Below, piece after piece: positions 41,530 to 46,550 of a stretch of 46,550 nucleotides of DNA. How positions within the stretch are numbered: position 1 is the stretch's first letter; the number at the start of each line of letters is the position of its first letter. The stretch covers positions 1 through 46,550 of the forward strand of contig DXZQ01000020.1 in NCBI GenBank assembly GCA_019419585.1, given 5' to 3'. The translations under genes were made by a program, and so were the position numbers. The notes beneath the pieces were generated by a model that saw only the letters and a program-made list of their open reading frames with translations, had not been told where the DNA came from and did no database searches. This DNA is from Collinsella sp. (GTDB lineage Bacteria > Actinomycetota > Coriobacteriia > Coriobacteriales > Coriobacteriaceae).

Positions 41530-42408
41530 ATGACTGCAGAAGATAAGGCAAAGAACGCCGGCAAGGTCGCGCTCGTTTTGGAGGGCGGCAGCTTCCGCGG
41601 GCAATTTACCGCAGGCGTACTCGACGTTCTCATGGAGGCCGGCGTCGAGATTCCGGCGGTATATGGCGTATCGGCCGGCGCCCTCAACGGCGTGAACTAC
41701 AAGTCGCATCAGATCGGCCGTGCCAACCGCATCAACCTGGCTTTCTGCAATGACAACCGCTTCATGGGCGCCGCATCGTTTGCGTCCACGGGCTCCATCG
41801 TGGGTTACGATTTTATCTTCAACGATGTCCAGGACCGCCTGGATCCCTTTGACAACGAAGCGTTCGACGCGAGCCCCACCAAGATGTACGCCGTCGCGAC
41901 GGACATGCTCTTTGGAACCGCTGCATACCTGCCGGTCAAAAGCGCCGTGCTCGACCTCGATGCCGTGCGCGCCTCGACGTCGCTGCCGCTGGTGACGCCG
42001 CCGGTCGAGATCGATGGGCACAAATACGTCGACGGCGGCGTAGCCGATTCGGTCCCCATCGAGCACGTGCTGGAGGAGGCCGGCTTCGACCGTGCAGTCG
42101 TCATTGTCACGCAGGATCGCTCGTACGAGAAAAAGCCCTACGAGTTTATGCCCGCCGCACGCGCTCGCTATGCCGACTACCCCTACCTGCTTGAGGCTAT
42201 CGAGACGCGCCACGACCGCTATAACATCCAGCGCATGCATCTGTGGAAGTATGAGCGCGAGGGCCGCGCGCTGGTCGTTGCTCCACAAAAGCCGGTCGAG
42301 GTCGGTCACGTTGAGCATGATCCGGCAAAGCTCCTCGACCTGTATATTCAGGGCCGCCAGGAGGCAAAGCGCCTACTGAGTGATATCGAGGCATTTGTCG
42401 AGCGCTAG
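41530..42408 (+). CDS. Patatin-like phospholipase
   Basis: A 292-residue serine lipase of the patatin/RssA-YlbK type. The oxyanion loop is EGGSFRGQF, the nucleophile elbow GVSAG (Ser48) and the dyad Asp168 is in KYVDGGVADS. These enzymes use a Ser-Asp dyad to release fatty acids from phospholipids. There is no signal peptide or membrane segment, so it is likely cytoplasmic. The ATG at 41530 has AGGAGG upstream. It appears monocistronic. The physiological substrate is unknown. Confidence 0.92.
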   Translation: MTAEDKAKNAGKVALVLEGGSFRGQFTAGVLDVLMEAGVEIPAVYGVSAGALNGVNYKSHQIGRANRINLAFCNDNRFMGAASFASTGSIVGYDFIFNDVQDRLDPFDNEAFDASPTKMYAVATDMLFGTAAYLPVKSAVLDLDAVRASTSLPLVTPPVEIDGHKYVDGGVADSVPIEHVLEEAGFDRAVVIVTQDRSYEKKPYEFMPAARARYADYPYLLEAIETRHDRYNIQRMHLWKYEREGRALVVAPQKPVEVGHVEHDPAKLLDLYIQGRQEAKRLLSDIEAFVER

Positions 42409-42471
42409 TGTCGCGACGTCATGACCCATGGATGACATGTGCAGAAACTCTGGTCGGAGCCAAAATACCTG

Positions 42472-42537
42472 TTGACTCGTACGGCGAGCGGGGTAATATG
42501 GACGGGTTACTTGCAGAGCCCCGTGAATCTCTGTAAC
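42472..42537 (+). promoter_or_regulatory. Promoter and structured leader of rplM-rpsI
   Basis: TTGACT (42472-42477), 16 bp, TAATAT (42494-42499) is a strong promoter. The ~60-base leader can form GTTA-CTTG-CAGAG / CTCTG-TAAC (42506-42518 with 42529-42537), a stem with a 4-base bulge. L13 leaders elsewhere are autoregulatory; whether this is the same class is inference. Confidence 0.6.
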
Positions 42538-42565
42538 AACACGTACTGTACATGGAGGAGTCTAA

Positions 42566-43009
42566 GTGATTTCGAAATCGACTCACTACGCCAAGCAGGG
42601 CGAGGTCCAGCGCAACTGGGTTCTCGTCGACGCCGATGGTGCTGTCCTGGGCCGTCTTGCCACCCAGATCGCAATGATCCTGCGCGGTAAGAACAAGCCC
42701 CAGTTCACGCCCAACAGCGACTGCGGCGACTTCGTTGTCGTCATCAACGCCGATAAGGTCCAGCTTACCGGTAACAAGGCCGACACGAAGACCTATTATC
42801 GCCACAGCGGCTACAACGGCGGCCTCAAGGCTGAGAGCTTCCGCCAGGCTATGGAGAAGCACCCGGAGAAGGTCATCGAGCGCGCCGTTCGCGGTATGCT
42901 GCCCAAGACCACCCTCGGCCGTGCCCAGATGACCAAGCTTAAGGTCTACGCTGGTGCCGAGCATCCGCATGCTGCCCAGAACCCCACGAAGATTGAGCTG
43001 GAGGCTTAA
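42566..43009 (+). CDS. rplM: 50S ribosomal protein L13
   Basis: A 147-residue ribosomal protein with the family signatures WVLVDADGAVLGRLAT near the start, KTYYRHSGYNGGLK, and AVRGMLPKTTLGRAQMTKLKVYAG near the end. The start is GTG at 42566 behind GGAGGAG. It forms the usual two-gene operon with rpsI, 2 bp apart. Confidence 0.97.
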   Translation: MISKSTHYAKQGEVQRNWVLVDADGAVLGRLATQIAMILRGKNKPQFTPNSDCGDFVVVINADKVQLTGNKADTKTYYRHSGYNGGLKAESFRQAMEKHPEKVIERAVRGMLPKTTLGRAQMTKLKVYAGAEHPHAAQNPTKIELEA

Positions 43010-43011
43010 AG

Positions 43012-43407
<396 letters not shown>

Positions 43408-43439
43408 GGTTTTATCTCCTTTCGAGATACAATGTACAA

Positions 43440-43481
43440 GCGGGGCCTGCCGATTCCTCGGCGGGTCCCGCTTTTCTTTTT
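43440..43481 (+). terminator. Terminator of rplM-rpsI
   Basis: A 14 bp stem with two G-T pairs (43440-43453 with 43458-43471), TTCC loop, then TTTTCTTTTT. Confidence 0.9.
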
Positions 43482-43530
43482 CGACTAGGGCGGGCGGTTG
43501 CATATCGCCTGCTAGGGAAGGAGCGATCCT

Positions 43531-44868
43531 ATGCCCCAGAACATCTTCGGTACCGACGGCGTCCGTGGCGTCGCCAATGCCGACCTCTCGTGCGACCTCG
43601 CGTTTCGCCTGGGCCGCGCGGCGACCAAGTTCCTTGGTCCGGATATCTGCGTCGGCCGCGACACGCGTCTTTCGGGCACCATGCTCGAGAGTGCTCTGAC
43701 CGCCGGTATCATGGCCGAGGGCGGCCGTCCGCACTGCTGCGGCGTTATCCCTACGCCGGCCGTGGCACTGCTCACCGTTCAAAATGAGCTCGACGGCGGC
43801 ATCGTCATCTCCGCTTCGCATAATCCGCCGGAGTTCAACGGCATCAAGTTCTTTAGCCGCAAGGGCATGAAGCTTCCCGATGCTGTCGAGGAAGAGATCA
43901 GCGCCTGGGTCATGTCCGAGGAGGCCATGGCTGCCGACACGCTGCCGACCGGCGCCGGTGTGGGTCACATCATCAAGATGAAAGACGCCCGCAAGGCCTA
44001 TGTCGATCATGCCATCAGCACGCTCGACGGCCTTAAGCTCGATGGCCTGGTTGTTGCCGTCGACTGCGGCCACGGTGCTTCCTGCCAGACCACGCCCGCT
44101 GCGCTGCAGCGCCTGGGCGCCACGGTCCATGCCATCAACACCGATTACTGCGGCACCGACATTAACGTTGAGTGCGGCTCCACTCACCTTGAGCCCCTGC
44201 GCGAGCTCGTGCTGCGCACCCACGCCGATATCGGCCTGGCCCACGACGGCGACGCCGACCGCGTGCTGTTCGTCGACGGCGAGGGCAATGAGATCGACGG
44301 TGACTACATCCTGGCTATCTGCGGTTCTGACCTCGCCGCCCGCGGCAAGCTCGCCAACTCCGAGATCGTCTCGACCGTCATGTGCAACCTTGGCTTCTCC
44401 ATCGCTATGAAGGAGCAGGGCTTCGAGATGGTTCAGACCGCCGTGGGTGACCGCTACGTTTTGGAGCGCATGCTCGCGGATGGCGCCGTCATCGGCGGCG
44501 AACAGTCCGGCCACATCATCTTCCTGGAGCACAACACCACCGGTGACGGCCTGGTGACGGCTCTGCAGCTGCTGGCCGTGCTCAAGCGCACCGGTCGTAC
44601 CCTCACCGATCTTGCCGGCATCATGAAGAAGTACCCGCAGGTACTCGTCAACGTGCATTCCGACAACAAGGCCGGCCTGGACGATTGCCAGCCCATTTGG
44701 GACGCCGTCGCTGCCGCCGAGAAGGAGCTTGACGGCCGCGGCCGCATTCTGGTGCGCCCGAGCGGTACCGAGCCGCTGGTCCGCGTTATGGCCGAGGCCG
44801 AGACGCACGAGCTGACCCAGCGTGTTGTCGACGACATCGTCGAGGTTGTCAAGCGCGAACTTCCCTAA
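43531..44868 (+). CDS. glmM: Phosphoglucosamine mutase GlmM
   Basis: A 445-residue alpha-D-phosphohexomutase that converts glucosamine-6-P to glucosamine-1-P, feeding UDP-GlcNAc and so peptidoglycan. The catalytic phosphoserine is Ser96 (VISASHNPPEFNG), the Mg2+ loop DGDADR holds Asp239, 241 and 243, and the C-terminal phosphate-binding loop is RPSGTEPLVRVMAE. N-terminal FGTDGVRGVAN is typical. GGAAGGAG precedes the ATG. It lies close to nagB, which removes the same substrate, so this area sets the split between wall synthesis and catabolism. Confidence 0.96.
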   Translation: MPQNIFGTDGVRGVANADLSCDLAFRLGRAATKFLGPDICVGRDTRLSGTMLESALTAGIMAEGGRPHCCGVIPTPAVALLTVQNELDGGIVISASHNPPEFNGIKFFSRKGMKLPDAVEEEISAWVMSEEAMAADTLPTGAGVGHIIKMKDARKAYVDHAISTLDGLKLDGLVVAVDCGHGASCQTTPAALQRLGATVHAINTDYCGTDINVECGSTHLEPLRELVLRTHADIGLAHDGDADRVLFVDGEGNEIDGDYILAICGSDLAARGKLANSEIVSTVMCNLGFSIAMKEQGFEMVQTAVGDRYVLERMLADGAVIGGEQSGHIIFLEHNTTGDGLVTALQLLAVLKRTGRTLTDLAGIMKKYPQVLVNVHSDNKAGLDDCQPIWDAVAAAEKELDGRGRILVRPSGTEPLVRVMAEAETHELTQRVVDDIVEVVKRELP

Positions 44869-44939
44869 TGGTCAAAAACGGGTGCCAAGTGGTAAACTGT
44901 TAAAGCTATTTTGATTGATTGGTATGTCCGAGGGGGAGC

Positions 44940-45437
44940 ATGTTCACTAAAGTCCTAAGGTCTTTTGGTATGCGTGGACGAGTTCTTACGCTGGATGCTC
45001 CCATCTCGGGCGACGTCATTCCGTTGTCCGAGGTCAATGACCAGACATTTGCTACCGGCCTTTTGGGCCAGGGCGTGGCGATTCAGCCTACCGGCACGCG
45101 TGTGATTGCGCCGGCAGACGCCAAGGTCGAGGCCATTTTTCCCACGGGTCACGCCGTTGCGCTCAACACGGTCGATGGCCTAGACGTGCTCATCCACGTT
45201 GGTTTGGACACTGTTCAGCTTGAGGGCAAGCATTTTAGCGTGCATGCACAGGTGGGCGATGTCGTCCATAAGGGCGACGTGCTCATCGAGTTCGATCGCG
45301 AGGCAATTGCTGCCGAGGGCTACGATGTGACGGTTCCCATCTTGGTGTGCAACTCCGTTGAGTTCTCGAGTATCAAGGGCTCCGTTGGCGTGCATGTCGA
45401 AGAGATGGACCAGCTCATCGTTGCTCGGGAGCGCTAG
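44940..45437 (+). CDS. Glucose-family PTS IIA component
   Basis: A 165-residue Crr-like phosphocarrier. The phospho-acceptor is His86 (LDVLIHVGLDTVQLEGKHF), with the helper His71 in FPTGHAVAL. It takes phosphate from HPr and passes it to a IIB domain. It is free-standing; no IIBC gene is nearby, so it must serve a transporter elsewhere or act as a regulator. The ATG at 44940 has GAGGGGGAG upstream; the frame opens earlier at 44919 without one. An extra ~20 residues (FTKVLRSFGMRGRVLTLDAP) match the usual IIA start. Confidence 0.93.
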   Translation: MFTKVLRSFGMRGRVLTLDAPISGDVIPLSEVNDQTFATGLLGQGVAIQPTGTRVIAPADAKVEAIFPTGHAVALNTVDGLDVLIHVGLDTVQLEGKHFSVHAQVGDVVHKGDVLIEFDREAIAAEGYDVTVPILVCNSVEFSSIKGSVGVHVEEMDQLIVARER

Positions 45438-45479
45438 CAAGTGCACGTGGCCATTAGCCTACAATTCAAACACGTTTAT

Positions 45480-45509
45480 GGAGGGCGCCCTTGAAAGAGG
45501 GCGCCCTCC
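45480..45509. terminator. Hairpin after the PTS IIA gene
   Basis: GGAGGGCGCCC (45480-45490) pairs perfectly with GGGCGCCCTCC (45499-45509). It lacks a T-run. Confidence 0.6.
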
Positions 45510-45709
45510 GTGGCAAGATGGGATTTGTCCGAAGCTAAACGGCTTTGGGTCACCGTGGACGGGCAGGGGCCTCGACGCGGCTAGACACGAGACACATACA
45601 TTACGCGACCTCGCCCTGGTGGCCGCACACGTTGGTTGCGGCCGACGCGGGCCGCGGGCAAGTGCTTGTAAGGGGAGCCTTGCCTCTCTTGTACGAGAAA
45701 GGACGCGTA
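45510..45709 (+). promoter_or_regulatory. Unassigned leader region of nagB
   Basis: 200 bases with no credible gene. It contains GGCCGCA (45621-45627) / TGCGGCC (45637-45643), other GC-rich hairpin-prone words, and ends in GAGAAAGGA, the nagB ribosome site. I see no clear promoter and no riboswitch class that I know. Confidence 0.35.
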
Positions 45710-46438
45710 ATGAAGATCATTAAAGCTAAAGACTACGAGGATATGAGCCGCAAGGCCGCCAATATTATCTCGGCGCAGGTTATCCTCAAGCCCGATTGCG
45801 TGCTGGGTCTTGCCACCGGCTCCACCCCGATCGGTGCCTACAAGCAGCTCGCTGCTTGGTACGAGAAGGGCGACGTCGACTTTGCCGAGGTCAGCACCTA
45901 CAACCTGGACGAGTATCGCGGCCTTTCGCACGACGATCCCCAGAGCTATCACTACTTCATGCGTGAGAACTTCTTCGATCACATCAACATCGACCTGAAC
46001 AACACGCATGTGCCCGACGGTTCCAACCCCGACGCCGCCGCTGCCTGCTCTGAGTACGACAAGATCGTCGCCGCCGCCGGTTACCCGGATCTGCAGCTGC
46101 TCGGCATTGGCAACAACGGCCACATCGGTTTCAACGAGCCCGATGACCACTTCTCCAAGGGCACGCACTGCGTCGACCTCACCGAGAGCACCATTCAGGC
46201 CAACAGCCGCCTGTTCGACAGCATCGACGATGTTCCCCGTCAGGCCTACACCATGGGTACCCAGACCATCATGTATGCCCGCATGATCCTAGTCGTCGCC
46301 AACGGCGAGGCCAAGGCTCAGGCCGTGCATGACATGTGCTATGGTCCGGTTACGCCCGCGTGCCCGGCTTCGATCCTGCAGCTGCACACCAACTGCGTTG
46401 TCGTTGCCGACGAGGCCGCCCTTTCGCTCTGCGAGTAG
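45710..46438 (+). CDS. nagB: Glucosamine-6-phosphate deaminase NagB
   Basis: A 242-residue enzyme converting glucosamine-6-P to fructose-6-P and ammonia, the entry of amino sugars (for example from mucin) into glycolysis. Motifs: LATGSTPIGAYKQL phosphate loop, TYNLDEYRGL with the catalytic Asp, GIGNNGHIGFNEP with the ring-opening His, and the lid region near THCVDLTEST. Length fits the short, non-allosteric type. The ATG at 45710 has GAAAGGA upstream; the longer open frame from 45545 is not NagB-like. Confidence 0.96.
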   Translation: MKIIKAKDYEDMSRKAANIISAQVILKPDCVLGLATGSTPIGAYKQLAAWYEKGDVDFAEVSTYNLDEYRGLSHDDPQSYHYFMRENFFDHINIDLNNTHVPDGSNPDAAAACSEYDKIVAAAGYPDLQLLGIGNNGHIGFNEPDDHFSKGTHCVDLTESTIQANSRLFDSIDDVPRQAYTMGTQTIMYARMILVVANGEAKAQAVHDMCYGPVTPACPASILQLHTNCVVVADEAALSLCE

Positions 46439-46470
46439 CGCGAATCCTGCATCTCGACATAGCCTTGCCT

Positions 46471-46498
46471 AAGGCCTCCGCTTTGCGGGGGCCTTTTT
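46471..46498 (+). terminator. Terminator of nagB
   Basis: An 11 bp stem with one G-T pair (46471-46481 with 46485-46495), TTT loop and a T5 run. A further hairpin, CTGGCCGC/GCGGCCAG, lies in the last 40 bases of the window. Confidence 0.88.
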
Positions 46499-46550
46499 GT
46501 TCAAGACTTTAGTCTGCTGGCCGCGCAGCGGCCAGCTTTGAACCACCCGC

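Noticed and set aside
41183..41533. Open frames of 70-116 residues in the ssrA-patatin interval
   Set aside because: They cross the repeats, have no ribosome site and no recognisable domain.

Overview
The window is about 46.5 kb of GC-rich, gene-dense bacterial chromosome. GTG starts, strong GGAGG-type ribosome binding sites, the gatCAB amidotransferase, a one-piece tmRNA and gut-type sortase-anchored pili all fit an intestinal actinobacterium of class Coriobacteriia. Collinsella is my best guess; this is inferred from protein style and composition, not from a search.

Layout. 1-6.5 kb: a small membrane-anchored protein, NAD-dependent DNA ligase (ligA), a Phd/PIN toxin-antitoxin (TA) pair, the wreck of a second TA pair, and a MATE efflux pump with its MerR regulator, read leftwards from a textbook MerR promoter. 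6.6-16.7 kb: a heterodimeric ABC exporter, an orphan protein with a nuclease-like C-terminus lying between two ~60 bp palindromes, moaA followed by a moaC-mobB fusion (molybdenum cofactor), an MFS transporter and a HAD phosphatase.

16.7-27.5 kb: a sortase-dependent pilus island. It has an AT-rich promoter region, a 1139-residue adhesin with a G9 tract in its 5' end, a minor pilin and a major pilin. The pilus sortase is separated from the pilins by a small membrane protein and an AbiEi/AbiEii-like pair. 27.8-31.3 kb: gatC-gatA-gatB, followed by a 136 bp inverted repeat. 31.6-39 kb: an AraC regulator divergent from a two-gene ABC transporter, then a small protein and a P-type metal ATPase behind a promoter with a 20 bp palindrome. 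39-40.4 kb: a RelB-like/PIN TA pair and an unknown helical protein.

40.6-46.5 kb: ssrA (tmRNA), followed at once by an unexplained folded element ending in tmRNA-like sequence and by 62 bp tandem repeats. Then come a patatin-like lipase, rplM-rpsI, glmM, a glucose-family PTS IIA protein and nagB. glmM and nagB act at opposite ends of amino-sugar metabolism.

The points most worth a second look are the G9 tract in the adhesin (a probable on/off switch), the four-way-junction element beside ssrA, the 38 bp-armed inverted repeat after gatB, the interspersed palindrome families, and the TA pair lodged between the pilins and their sortase.
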